From Variovorax gossypii (lineage in GTDB: Bacteria; Pseudomonadota; Gammaproteobacteria; Burkholderiales; Burkholderiaceae_C): a stretch of DNA of 64,000 bases. The stretch is from contig NZ_RXOE01000010.1 in assembly GCF_003965815.1 (NCBI RefSeq), positions 186,001 to 250,000 of the forward strand, read 5' to 3'. The first letter of the stretch is position 1; each line of letters opens with the position of its first letter. Positions 16,016-25,145 of this stretch are shown one piece after another. The translations under genes and the position numbers were made by a program. The notes below the pieces were generated by a model. The model ran no database searches, was not told where the DNA came from, and worked only from the letters and a program-made list of their open reading frames with translations.

Positions 16016-17311
16016 TCATTTCACGCCGTAGCCGCGCGCCGCCCGCAGCGCGATCAGGCTCACCACCACGCCGAAGCCCACGTAGAACGCCGGCGCGATC
16101 TTGCTGCCCGTGGCCGTGATGAGCCAGGCGCTGATGAAGGGCGCGAAGCCGCCGAAGATCGCCACGCCGAAGCTGTAGCTCACAGAGAGCCCCGTGCCGC
16201 GCGTGGCCGCCGGGAACAGCTCCGACATCGCCGCCGAGATCGGACCCCAGTAGGCGGAAGCCACCACGCCCATCGCCGTGAGCGCCAGCATCAGCGCCGG
16301 CACCGAGGGATGGTTCACCAGCAGGTAGAACAGCGGCACGATCATCACCAGCATGACCAGCGCCGCGGCACGCATCACGGGAATGCGCCCCACGCGGTCG
16401 GACATGCTGCCGAACAGCGGCACCAGCGCGAACTGCAGCACGCCGAACCAGAAGGTGCCGGCGAAGGCCATCGACGGCGGCAGGCCCAGCTGGCGCACCG
16501 CGAAGGTGGGCATGAAGAGGCCCGTGTAGGCCACGATGGTCGCGAGGATGATGAGCCCCATCGCCGCCAGCGTGCGCCCGCGCTGGTCCACCAGCGTGGT
16601 GCGCACCGGCGTGGCTTCCTGCGCGGCGCGCTTGAACTCCACGCCTTCGTCGAGGTGGCGGCGGATGTACAGGCCTGCCGGTCCGATCAACAAGCCGAAG
16701 AAGAACGGAATGCGCCAGCCCCACGACAGCAGCTGCTCGGGCGTGAGCAGCGCGTTGAGCCCCATGCCGAAGCCCGCCGCCAGGAAGGTGGTGATGCCCT
16801 GGCTCGCGAACTGCCAGCTCGAGAAGAAGCCGCGCCGGCGCGGGTCCTGCTCGGCCAGCAGCGCGGTGGCACTGCCGAACTCGCCGCCCGCCGCGAAGCC
16901 CTGCAGCAGCCGCGCGAGGATCACGAGCCCCGGCGCCCACAGCCCGATCTGCGCGAAGGTGGGTGCCACCGCGATCAGCAGCGTCCCGCACAGCATCAGC
17001 GCCATCGACAGCGTCAGCGCGTTCTTGCGCCCGCGCGCGTCGGCATACGCGCCCAGCACCAGCGAGCCGACCGGGCGCATCACGAAGGTCACGCCGAAGG
17101 TGCCCAGCGTGATGAGCAGCGACACGGTGTCGTTCTCGGCCGGGAAGAACAGCTTGGAGATGGTCACGGCCAGAAAGCCGTAGATCACGATCTCGAACCA
17201 CTCCAGCGCGTTGCCGATGGAGATGGCCGTGATGACCCGCAGCGTGCTCTGCCGGGAGGCCGGCTCGGCGGGTTCTGAAAGGTCGGCGGTGCGTGGGGCG
17301 AGTGTGCTCAT
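16016..17311 (-). CDS. MFS transporter (metabolite:H+ symporter type)
   Basis: A 431-residue major facilitator protein with 12 predicted helices. The N-terminal ISIGNALEWFEIVIYG is characteristic of the metabolite-H+ symporter group (ProP, ShiA, KgtP), and the loop 2-3 motif appears as GAYADARGRKNAL. It probably imports an organic acid or zwitterion. Its ATG overlaps the stop of the dimethylformamidase-like gene (ATGA), so uptake and hydrolysis appear coupled in one operon. The substrate is unknown but is probably the amide or the product handled by the two upstream genes. Confidence 0.9.
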   Translation of the reverse strand: MSTLAPRTADLSEPAEPASRQSTLRVITAISIGNALEWFEIVIYGFLAVTISKLFFPAENDTVSLLITLGTFGVTFVMRPVGSLVLGAYADARGRKNALTLSMALMLCGTLLIAVAPTFAQIGLWAPGLVILARLLQGFAAGGEFGSATALLAEQDPRRRGFFSSWQFASQGITTFLAAGFGMGLNALLTPEQLLSWGWRIPFFFGLLIGPAGLYIRRHLDEGVEFKRAAQEATPVRTTLVDQRGRTLAAMGLIILATIVAYTGLFMPTFAVRQLGLPPSMAFAGTFWFGVLQFALVPLFGSMSDRVGRIPVMRAAALVMLVMIVPLFYLLVNHPSVPALMLALTAMGVVASAYWGPISAAMSELFPAATRGTGLSVSYSFGVAIFGGFAPFISAWLITATGSKIAPAFYVGFGVVVSLIALRAARGYGVK

Positions 17312-19647
17312 GGTGCTGCGTGCTCCAGGGGTGGTTGAACTGCAAGGTCCGCGCCAGTCGCGGGCCGGACGCCGAAGTGATGCAGCACGTTGCGCAGCAG
17401 TCCTTCGAAACAGGGGTCGGCACCGAGCACCCAGCTCGCGCCGACGGCGCCTGCGTTGAACACGCGGCCGCCTTGCGGGCGCTCCCAATAGATCATCTCG
17501 GCCGACAGCCCGCCCAGCGAATCGGTCGGCTGCGAGTAGTAGTCGAGGTACGCGTCGAGGCGCCCGGGGCGCTGCCTGCGCCCCTCGGCGATGACCTGGA
17601 TGCCGCGCTGCGGCTCGGGCAGGCTCTCTCCGGCGGGCAGCCTGCGCGTCATGCGGTTCAGCGTCGCGACGCTCAGGTCCCACTCGTGGCCGATGGCGCG
17701 CGGCAGGCCGCCGCCCGGCGCGTGACCGAAGGTGGAGCCGTCTTCGAGCCCCAGCGCGTGCGGCTGCGTGAACAGGAAGTGCTTCGGCAGCGTCGCGTGG
17801 TACACGCCGAAGTCGTCGCCATCGGCGAAGGCCCAGCCCGCCGATTCCAGCCCGATGAGCTCGGCGCAGGAGCGCCCGGCCTGCCTGAACTGGCCGCCGC
17901 GCGCCCAGTCCTGCGAGTGGTACTGCTCGCCGTAGGGGCCGGCGGGCGGGCGCAGCTCCACCGATTCAGCGCCGTCCTCGTCGCCCGGCCCGCGCACCTT
18001 GCGCTGCTCCATCACCGTGCATTCCTCGTCGTAGCTCACGCGCAGGTACATGGTGTTGCCCGACAGCACGATGGCGGTGCCGCCGTTCGACAGGTAGTCG
18101 TCGAGTCCGTCGCAGGCAGGCTGCGACCAGTATTCGCTGTGGCCGTTGATTAACACCGTCCTGTAGGCCTTCAACAGGCCCGGGTCGCGATGCAGGTCGA
18201 GATCGCTCACCACGTCGTAGTCGTAACCGCAGCGCTCCAGCCACACGTGCAGGCGACGCTCCAGCCGGGTCCACTGGCTGAAGCCTGCATCGGCCGGGTC
18301 GTACAGCGCGTTCGGGCTGGCGTTGGGCCACGGCATGCGCAGGCCCACCTGGTAGGTCGGCTGGCCGCCGCGGTGGTAGGTGTAGCTGCAGAAGGCCGGC
18401 GCCTCGGGGTGGCTGTTCTCCAGGCCCGCCGAGCGGCGCGGCCACACCGGGTCGCTCGCGGTGTTCTTCGCGAAGGGCGTGGCCGCGTAGGCCAGCCAGC
18501 TGTTGGTGGCACACAGCACCAGCACCGGCGCGGGAGCCCGTTGCGCGGCGCGGCGCACGATGAACGCGATGTCGTACTCGGCGGGCCTGCCGTCGAGCAG
18601 GAAGCGCGCGCGCCCCACGTACACGCCGGATTTCGCGTCCGCCGGAATGCGGAAGGCATGGCTCTCGGGCCAGCGGCAGTCGTAGAGGTCGTCGCTCGCC
18701 AGGCGCAGGCCGTGGCCGCGCGTGGGGTCGGCCAGCGGGTCGTAGCCGTCGTCGGAAAACTCGTTCACGCGCGCCGGTTCGAAGGCCGGGCCGACGATCA
18801 TCCAGGTGCCGTGGTTGACGATGCGGCCGGTGCGCTGGTGGCCGCTGGCATCGGCCACCACGTCGCCGCGCTCCTCGCGCAGCGGCCAGCAGGCGAGCAC
18901 GGTGCGTCCGCGCGGCGTGCGCAGGCCGCGATCGGAGAAGCGCGCCTTCACCTCATCGGCCTCCAGCGCATGGGAGTAGATCGCCGGCATGACGATGTCG
19001 CCCTCGAGGAATGCATCCGCCAGGCCGTCGATGCAGCTGCCCCCAAGGCGCAGAGGTGCCCTGCCCGGCTGCACCAGGCCGTCGAAACGGCCGCGCGCAA
19101 CGGCCTCGCCGTCGATCCACAGCACCGTCTCGCGCCCGTCCCAGGTGGCGACGATGTGATGCCAGCGCTTCGGCACCAGCGAGCCGCCCGCGAGCTCGCC
19201 TTCCGGGCGGAAGGCGCCGCCGTCGCCCAGATGGAACACCGCGCGGCCCGCCTCGTCGACGAAGAGGCCGTAGCCGCAGGCGGCGGGCAGGTCGAACTGC
19301 CCCATCACGCTCTGCCGCGCGCCCACGCTCCACACCTGCACCCAGCACTCCAGCGTGAGCGCACGCAGCGGATGGCCGAGGCCGCGCTCGACCAGCACAT
19401 AGGAGCCCGGGTGGATCGGATGCACGCGCGCGGGCGAAGGCTCGAAGGCGTGCAGCACCGTGTCGGCCGTGCGGCCCTCGGTGTCGGGGCCGAGCCGGCA
19501 CACCGAGAGCGTGTAGGGCACGTCGCTGCTGAGGTGGAAGCGCACCACCTCGCCGGCGGCCACGCTCTTGCGGTCGGTGTAGCCGTGCACGCCGGGCACT
19601 TGCAGGCTGCGGTGGGGCGGAAGGATCTTCTGCTGTTGCATCGTCAT
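17308..19647 (-). CDS. N,N-dimethylformamidase large-subunit-like protein
   Basis: A 779-residue protein close in length to the beta subunit of DMF amidohydrolase. An N-terminal LamG-like jelly-roll (about 80-240) precedes the catalytic region. NGHSEYW near residue 500 holds the Glu expected to bind the mononuclear iron, and the Tyr-containing SYTYHRGGQPTYQ segment lies upstream of it. Known enzymes also need a small alpha subunit; none is encoded next to this gene, so the true substrate may differ. It starts inside the end of the aminotransferase gene (4-base overlap). Confidence 0.85.
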   Translation of the reverse strand: MTMQQQKILPPHRSLQVPGVHGYTDRKSVAAGEVVRFHLSSDVPYTLSVCRLGPDTEGRTADTVLHAFEPSPARVHPIHPGSYVLVERGLGHPLRALTLECWVQVWSVGARQSVMGQFDLPAACGYGLFVDEAGRAVFHLGDGGAFRPEGELAGGSLVPKRWHHIVATWDGRETVLWIDGEAVARGRFDGLVQPGRAPLRLGGSCIDGLADAFLEGDIVMPAIYSHALEADEVKARFSDRGLRTPRGRTVLACWPLREERGDVVADASGHQRTGRIVNHGTWMIVGPAFEPARVNEFSDDGYDPLADPTRGHGLRLASDDLYDCRWPESHAFRIPADAKSGVYVGRARFLLDGRPAEYDIAFIVRRAAQRAPAPVLVLCATNSWLAYAATPFAKNTASDPVWPRRSAGLENSHPEAPAFCSYTYHRGGQPTYQVGLRMPWPNASPNALYDPADAGFSQWTRLERRLHVWLERCGYDYDVVSDLDLHRDPGLLKAYRTVLINGHSEYWSQPACDGLDDYLSNGGTAIVLSGNTMYLRVSYDEECTVMEQRKVRGPGDEDGAESVELRPPAGPYGEQYHSQDWARGGQFRQAGRSCAELIGLESAGWAFADGDDFGVYHATLPKHFLFTQPHALGLEDGSTFGHAPGGGLPRAIGHEWDLSVATLNRMTRRLPAGESLPEPQRGIQVIAEGRRQRPGRLDAYLDYYSQPTDSLGGLSAEMIYWERPQGGRVFNAGAVGASWVLGADPCFEGLLRNVLHHFGVRPATGADLAVQPPLEHAAP

Positions 19648-21071
19648 GCCATGGTGGCCAGGCCCTTGGCCGCGATCTCGTCGGCCAGGTCGTGCAGCGA
19701 GCGTTCGAGCAGGTCCGCCAGTTCGTCGATCTCGGCCGGCGTGATGGTCAGCGGCGGCGTGATCATCTGGAAGTCGCCGAAGGCGCCCAGGTTGGCGCGC
19801 CGGTTGTACAGCGCGATGCCGTGCTTCAGCCCGTGCTCGGTGAGCCGCGCCGGCGCGTTGAAGCTTGCCGGCAGCTGCCGCTTCGTCGCCTTGTCGGCCA
19901 CGATCTCGATGGCGGTGAAGAGCCCCTTGCCGCGCACGTCGCCCACGATGGGCGAGCGCGCCGCCACCTCGCGCAGGCGCGCCATCAGCAGCTCGCCCAT
20001 GTCGCGCGCGCGGGTCACGAGGTCCTGCGCGATCACCTCGCCGAGCACCGCGTTCGCCACCGCACACGACAGCGGATTGGTGAAGTAGGTGTGGCCGTGC
20101 ACGAAGCCGCCGCTGCCGGCGACCGCATCGACGATGCGGTCGGGCGCCAGCAGCGCGCCCAGCGGCGTGTAGCCCGCCGCCAGCCCCTTGGCCAGCGTGA
20201 CCAGGTCGGGCCGCGCGCCGGCCCAGTGGTGCGCCGCGAGGAAGGCGCCGGTGCGGCCCGCACCGCTCATGATCTCGTCGTAGATCAGCAGCACGCCGTG
20301 GCGGTCGCAGATCTGGCGCACGCGCTCGAAATACACGGCGGGCGCCACCGCCGCGCCGGTCGACAGCCCACCGATCGGCTCCATGATGAAGGCCAGCACC
20401 GTGTCGGCGCCCTCGCGCACGATGGTGGTCTCCAGCTCGTCGGCGCAGGCCAGCGCGTGGCTCTCGGCGGTGTGGCCGGCGGGCACGCGGTACGACAGCG
20501 GTGCGCTCACCTTCGGCATCTCGCGCACCATCGGCCCGTAGATCGACTGGGTGTGCGCATCGCCCGTCACCGCCAGTGCGCCGAGCGTGGAGCCGTGGTA
20601 GCTCGGGTTGCGCGAGATCACCTTCACACGCCGCGACTGGCCCGTGACCACCGCGTATTGCCGCGCCAGCTTGATCGCCGACTCGTTGGCCTCCGAGCCG
20701 CCCGAGACGAAGAAGGCACGGTCGAAGCCCTCGCCCGCCAGCGCGCAGACGCGGTCGGCCAGCTCGATGCTCTGCTCGCTCTCGAAGAAGCGCGGATAGG
20801 CGAAGGTCACGCGCGCCGCCTGCTCCTGCATGGCCGCCAGCACGCGCGGGTTGCCGTGGCCGATGTTGGCGACCACCGCGCCGGCCGTCGCATCGAGGAA
20901 GCGGCGGCAGCCCGTGTCCCAGAGATAGATGCCCTCGCCGTGCGCGATGCGCGGCGGCCGTGGCGTGCCCTTGGCGGCATAGAAGCCGAGCACGGAACCG
21001 CCCTTTGGCGTGTCTCCCACGGTGCGGGGGGTGTCTTCGATCGAGGCGCTCATCGGGAAATATCCATTCAT
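19644..21071 (-). CDS. Class III PLP-dependent aminotransferase
   Basis: This 475-residue fold-type I aminotransferase has a GGSEANESAIKLAR phosphate-binding segment, FIMEPIGG, IYDEIMSGAGRTG (the PLP-ring Asp) and TLAKGLAAGY with the Schiff-base lysine. Members transaminate omega-amino acids, amines or 2,2-dialkylglycine. It is the first gene of the three-gene operon with the formamidase-like and MFS genes, divergent from a LysR regulator. ATG 21053 (MSASI) is an alternative start; neither has a clear ribosome binding site. Confidence 0.9.
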   Translation of the reverse strand: MNGYFPMSASIEDTPRTVGDTPKGGSVLGFYAAKGTPRPPRIAHGEGIYLWDTGCRRFLDATAGAVVANIGHGNPRVLAAMQEQAARVTFAYPRFFESEQSIELADRVCALAGEGFDRAFFVSGGSEANESAIKLARQYAVVTGQSRRVKVISRNPSYHGSTLGALAVTGDAHTQSIYGPMVREMPKVSAPLSYRVPAGHTAESHALACADELETTIVREGADTVLAFIMEPIGGLSTGAAVAPAVYFERVRQICDRHGVLLIYDEIMSGAGRTGAFLAAHHWAGARPDLVTLAKGLAAGYTPLGALLAPDRIVDAVAGSGGFVHGHTYFTNPLSCAVANAVLGEVIAQDLVTRARDMGELLMARLREVAARSPIVGDVRGKGLFTAIEIVADKATKRQLPASFNAPARLTEHGLKHGIALYNRRANLGAFGDFQMITPPLTITPAEIDELADLLERSLHDLADEIAAKGLATMA

Positions 21072-21120
21072 CGCAGGTCTTGAACGGCCACGACGATAGG
21101 CAGAGCCCGCCGCCGCGGGT

Positions 21121-21152
21121 AGACGTATGGGCCGATGAAGTGCTATACGTCT
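21121..21152. promoter_or_regulatory. Inverted repeat between the aminotransferase operon and its LysR regulator
   Basis: AGACGTAT at 21121-21128 and ATACGTCT at 21145-21152 are perfect reverse complements with 16 bases between them. The site lies in the 86-base divergent gap and ends five bases before the LysR ATG. It is a good candidate for a LysR-type operator controlling both directions. Confidence 0.6.
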
Positions 21153-21157
21153 GGCGC

Positions 21158-22075
21158 ATGAAGAACACCCACGACCGGCTCGACCTGCTGCACACCTTCA
21201 TCCGCATCGGCGAGAGCGGATCGCTCAGCAAGGCGGCGCGCCTGCTCGACACCACGCAGCCCACCGTGAGCCGCCGCCTGCTCGAACTGGAACGGCTGCT
21301 GGGCTGCAAGCTGGCCATCCGCAACACCGCGAACTTCTCGCTCACCGACGAAGGCCGCTCGCTGCTGGCCGAGGCGCACGACCTCACCGACCGCTGGTCG
21401 GGCCTGTCGCAGCGGCTGCAGGGCGGGCAGAGCCGGCCCGAGGGCACGCTGCGCGTGATCGGGCCCTCGGGCTACGGCACGGGCTTTCTCACCGACGCGG
21501 TGACCGACCTGCGCGCGGCGCATCCGCAGCTGCGCGTGGAGCTCACGCTGACCGACCGCGTGGTCGACCTCGCGGCCTCCGGCGCCGAATGCTGGGTGTG
21601 CGTGGGCGAGGTGCGCGACCCCGGCCTCGTCTGCCGCACGGTGGGCCGCATGGAGCGCGTGCTGATCGCCACGCCCGAGCTGCTGAAGCGCACCGGCCCC
21701 GTCACGCTGGCGCGGCTGCCGCAGCTGCCGTGCGTGGGCCTGATCCCGTACGTGACGGGCAACGTGCGGCTCATCAACCGCGCGGGCCGCTCGCGCATCG
21801 TGCCGCTGGACACGCCCATCCGTACCGACAGCCTGCTCGCGAGCTACCGTGCGATCCTCAACGGCGCGGGCATCGGCGCCGCCGCGCCATGGATGTGCCA
21901 CGAGGACATGCAGGCCGGCCGCCTGAAGCGCGTGCTTCCCAACTGGTGGCTGGAGCCCATCGGCGTGCACGTCGCGCTGCCGCCGGGGCTGTACCGGCCG
22001 GCACGGGTCACGGCCTTCGTGGAGGCGCTGCGGCAGCGCATGCATGCGCTGCCGGGGTTCCGGCCGGCGGCGTGA
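21158..22075 (+). CDS. LysR family transcriptional regulator
   Basis: A 305-residue LysR-type protein. The N-terminal winged helix includes SLSKAARLLDTTQPTVSRRL (recognition helix) and a C-terminal periplasmic-binding-like effector domain follows. It is divergent from the aminotransferase/formamidase/MFS operon, the usual arrangement for a local activator. The effector is likely the substrate or an intermediate of that operon. ATG 21158 is chosen because it begins the HTH at the normal distance. The end is 8 bases from the convergent M14 peptidase gene. Confidence 0.92.
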   Translation: MKNTHDRLDLLHTFIRIGESGSLSKAARLLDTTQPTVSRRLLELERLLGCKLAIRNTANFSLTDEGRSLLAEAHDLTDRWSGLSQRLQGGQSRPEGTLRVIGPSGYGTGFLTDAVTDLRAAHPQLRVELTLTDRVVDLAASGAECWVCVGEVRDPGLVCRTVGRMERVLIATPELLKRTGPVTLARLPQLPCVGLIPYVTGNVRLINRAGRSRIVPLDTPIRTDSLLASYRAILNGAGIGAAAPWMCHEDMQAGRLKRVLPNWWLEPIGVHVALPPGLYRPARVTAFVEALRQRMHALPGFRPAA

Positions 22076-22082
22076 GCCGCAA

Positions 22083-23786
22083 CTACATCAGCGCGACGAC
22101 CGGATAGCGCCGCCACCCGGGCTCCGCGTGGCGCCGGCCGTGCGCGAAGATGAAGCCCAGCACCGCCTTCTGGTCGCCCAGCTTCTCCGGGTTCTCCGCC
22201 TTCCACTGCTCGAACAGGCGTTTCAGCTCGGGCTCGTCTTCCAGCATGCGCAGCGCCGTGTCCTCGAAGACGTAGGGCGAGAAGTTCTCCTTCTTCTCGA
22301 GCACGCTGTTGAAGAAGCCCCAGCGGAAGAAGCTGTCGTGGGCCTGCGGCTCCAGCGTCTCGACCGCGTAGCGGGCACGGGGCTGGTCCAGCGGAACCAG
22401 CACGTCGCCCGCGCGCGCCTGGAAGGGCTCGGTGCCTTCGGCAAGCTCCACCTCGTCGTGGAACATGTGGCCTTCGTAGGCGTTCGCGCGGGAGGTCACG
22501 CTGCGGATGCGGTACACGCGCGCCGCCTCGAAGAGCCTGTCTTCGTCGAGCCGCTTCAGCTCGACGCCGTTCCACTCCAGCCGCTCGATCGCTTCTCTCC
22601 ATGCCCGGGGCACGAGGTAGGCCCTTGGCGCCGCGGCGGTCTCTCCCACGATGCAGCGGTCGAAATGCACGATGTCCTTCTCCCACGGCTGGCTGCGGTC
22701 ATAGGCCAGGCGCTCGTAGCTGCCCAGCAGGCTGGGCTTGCGGACCGCGCGATAGCCCTTGAAGCGAAGGCCGGCGGGCCGGCTGCGGTCGTTGCGCCAG
22801 GTCAGCGGCCAGCGGGCCTGCCGTGCGGCCGCGGCCTTCGCCTCGCGGCGCAGCTGCTGGATGCGCTGCGCATTCGCGATGCTGAAGTCGAGCACCGTCT
22901 CGACCAGCGCCCGCATCGAAGCCACGCGGTCGGCGAAGGGCTTGAGCATGTGGGTCTCGGGCATGAAGCCGATGGTGTGGTGCAGCGCGGCATAGCCGGT
23001 GGAAAAGCGCGGCGTGTCGAGGAAGTCCTCGATGCCGTCGTCGGGCGTCTCGGCCAGCAGGTTCATGTACGGGCAGGTGGGCCAGCCGCGCCGTTCCATG
23101 CCGCCGTAGATCGCGGGCAGCATGCTCTCGCGCAGGAAGGCGCCGAGCCCGCCGCCCAGCTTGTCGGGCTGGGTCGGGATCAGCGTCATGGTGTAGCTGT
23201 AGTCGGCGCCGTTGGAGGTGTGGGTGTCGACCATCACGTCCGGGTCCCACGCGGTGAAGAAGCGGTTGAAGGCCTGCGCCGCGAGGCTGTCGCACTTGAT
23301 GAAGTCGCGGTTCAGGTCCAGGTGCCGGCCGTTGCCGCGGAAGCCGAAGGACTCGGGGCCGAGCTGGTTCACGCGCGAGGTGTTCTGCCGGTCGATGCAG
23401 CCGTCCACGTTGTAGACCGGGATGAAGAGGAACACCGTGCGGCCCAGCGCGGCCAGCTTCTCGGGCTGCGTGCAGAAGTCGCGCACCAGCGCCATGCAGG
23501 TGTCGATGCCCTCGGGCTCGCCGGGATGGATGCCGTTGTTGTTGAAGAACACCGGACGCCCCTGCCGCGCGAGCGTCTCGCGGTCGAACACGCCGTCCGA
23601 AGTGACCACGCCGGCGTGAAGGGGAACGCCGGTGTCCGAGACCCCGATCTCGCCCCAGCGCAGCACGCCGGGGAAGTCCCTGGCCAGCCGCTCGTAGAAG
23701 GCGATGCATTCGGCCCAGGTAGCGGTCTGGTTGCCATTGCCGGCTTCGAACGGCGTGACGTAGGAAGTGTCTTGTGGAGCGGTCAT
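22083..23786 (-). CDS. M14 family zinc metallocarboxypeptidase-like protein
   Basis: This 567-residue protein has an N-terminal M14 carboxypeptidase domain. Zinc ligands H87 and E90 are in NNNGIHPGEPEG, and H189 is in DTHTSNGAD. A second domain of about 200 residues follows (residues about 370-567) that I do not recognise. No signal peptide is seen, so it is probably cytoplasmic. The ATG at 23786 (MTAPQ) is chosen; further upstream the frame has no similarity. It is divergent from the YebC gene. Confidence 0.87.
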   Translation of the reverse strand: MTAPQDTSYVTPFEAGNGNQTATWAECIAFYERLARDFPGVLRWGEIGVSDTGVPLHAGVVTSDGVFDRETLARQGRPVFFNNNGIHPGEPEGIDTCMALVRDFCTQPEKLAALGRTVFLFIPVYNVDGCIDRQNTSRVNQLGPESFGFRGNGRHLDLNRDFIKCDSLAAQAFNRFFTAWDPDVMVDTHTSNGADYSYTMTLIPTQPDKLGGGLGAFLRESMLPAIYGGMERRGWPTCPYMNLLAETPDDGIEDFLDTPRFSTGYAALHHTIGFMPETHMLKPFADRVASMRALVETVLDFSIANAQRIQQLRREAKAAAARQARWPLTWRNDRSRPAGLRFKGYRAVRKPSLLGSYERLAYDRSQPWEKDIVHFDRCIVGETAAAPRAYLVPRAWREAIERLEWNGVELKRLDEDRLFEAARVYRIRSVTSRANAYEGHMFHDEVELAEGTEPFQARAGDVLVPLDQPRARYAVETLEPQAHDSFFRWGFFNSVLEKKENFSPYVFEDTALRMLEDEPELKRLFEQWKAENPEKLGDQKAVLGFIFAHGRRHAEPGWRRYPVVALM

Positions 23787-23891
23787 GGGAAGAAGGCTAC
23801 AGTAGTCGCCCCTCCCGGTCATCCAGCCCTTCTTTCTTCAAAAGAGCCAGACAAGGCCGCAAGCAATACATATTCATTCAAGGAAACGCAC

Positions 23892-24605
23892 ATGGGCGCC
23901 CAATGGAAAGCCAAACACAAGGACATCGCGGCCAACGCCAAGGGCCGGCTGTTCGGCAAGCTCGTCAAGGAAATCGTGGTGGCCGCGCGCAACGGCGCCG
24001 ACCCGGCCTCCAACGCGCGCCTGCGGCTGGTGGTGGAGCAGGCCCGCAAGGTCTCGATGCCCAAGGACACGCTCGACCGCGCCATCAAGAAGGGCGCCGG
24101 CCTCACGGGCGAGTCCGTGCACTACGAGCACGTGATCTACGAGGGCTTCGCGCCGCATCGCGTGGCCGTGATGGTCGAATGCCTCACCGACAACGTGAAC
24201 CGCACCGCGCCTGAAATGCGCGTGCTGTTCCGCAAGGGCCAGCTGGGCACGTCGGGCTCGGTGTCGTGGGACTTCGACCACGTCGGCATGATCGAGGCCG
24301 AACCCGCGAAGCCCGACGCAGACCCCGAAGTGGCCGCCATCGAGGCCGGCGCGCAAGACTTCGAGCCGGCCGGCGAAGACCACCCCGCCGTCTTCCTCAC
24401 CGACCCCACCGACCTCGACCTCGTGAGCCGCGCCCTGCCCGCCCAGGGCTTCACCGTGCTGTCGGCCAAGCTGGGCTACAAGCCGAAGAACCCCGTAGAT
24501 CCGGCGAGCCTGAGCGCCGAGGCACTGGAAGAAGTCGAGAGCTTCCTCGCGGCCATCGACGCGAACGACGACGTGCAGAACGTGTTCGTGGGACTGGCGG
24601 GTTGA
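23892..24605 (+). CDS. YebC/PmpR family protein
   Basis: A 237-residue protein of the YebC family, with FGKLVKEIVVAARNG and the N-terminal domain signature VSMPKDTLDRAIKKGAG. It lacks the usual MAGHSKW start and begins MGAQWKAKHKD, so it looks like the second paralogue group (YeeN-like) rather than the canonical ruvC-linked YebC. Family members have been reported as transcription regulators and as translation factors. GGAAA lies upstream of the ATG. The GFA-family gene overlaps its stop. Confidence 0.9.
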   Translation: MGAQWKAKHKDIAANAKGRLFGKLVKEIVVAARNGADPASNARLRLVVEQARKVSMPKDTLDRAIKKGAGLTGESVHYEHVIYEGFAPHRVAVMVECLTDNVNRTAPEMRVLFRKGQLGTSGSVSWDFDHVGMIEAEPAKPDADPEVAAIEAGAQDFEPAGEDHPAVFLTDPTDLDLVSRALPAQGFTVLSAKLGYKPKNPVDPASLSAEALEEVESFLAAIDANDDVQNVFVGLAG

Positions 24606-25006
24606 GCATCCTTGCCGGCAGGTGCCTGTGCGGCGCCGTTCACTACGAGGTGGCGGATGAATTCGTCTACTCGCTGAACTGCCACTGCCAGGACTGCCGG
24701 CGCGCGACCGGCTCGGCCTTCAAGCCCTTCGCGGGCATCGAGCGCGGCAAGTTCGCCATCACGCAGGGAAAGGACGGGCTCGCGATCTACGGCAAGCCCG
24801 ATGCGGGCGACCTGCACTGCGCGAAGTGCGGCTCGCTGCTGTGCTCCGTGGTGCGCGACGGGCAGTTCGTGCATGTCACGCTGGGCACCCTGGTCGATGC
24901 CCCCTCCATCCGGCCGAGCGCGCACATCTTCGTGGGCTCGAAGGCGCCGTGGTTCACGATCACGGACGACCTGCCGCAGCACGAGGGCCACGCCGGCGGG
25001 AGCTGA
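24602..25006 (+). CDS. GFA family (glutathione-dependent formaldehyde-activating-like) protein
   Basis: A 134-residue zinc protein with the full cysteine set of the family: C8, C10, C27, C29, C32, C73 and C76 (GRCLCGAV, NCHCQDC, CAKCG). Most members are not glutathione-formaldehyde enzymes, and their role is open. The only possible start that keeps the first cysteine pair is TTG at 24602, which overlaps the YebC stop codon (TTGA), with a GGCGGG just upstream. It is therefore likely translationally coupled. Confidence 0.82.
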   Translation: MSILAGRCLCGAVHYEVADEFVYSLNCHCQDCRRATGSAFKPFAGIERGKFAITQGKDGLAIYGKPDAGDLHCAKCGSLLCSVVRDGQFVHVTLGTLVDAPSIRPSAHIFVGSKAPWFTITDDLPQHEGHAGGS

Positions 25007-25145
25007 GCGCGCCGCGCAAGAAGATGCCGGCCCGCGGCCGACAACCGCATCCTGTGCCGCGAGGCGGCCCCAGTTCGGGACGCGCATCCGGACAGCGCAC
25101 CTATGCTCGATGAAGCCATTTCCACTTCATCCCTGGAGCGTTTCC

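Noticed and set aside
17308..21447. A 1379-residue frame spanning the formamidase-like gene and the aminotransferase
   Set aside because: Only the last 779 residues match a family; the rest is an out-of-frame reading of the aminotransferase gene.
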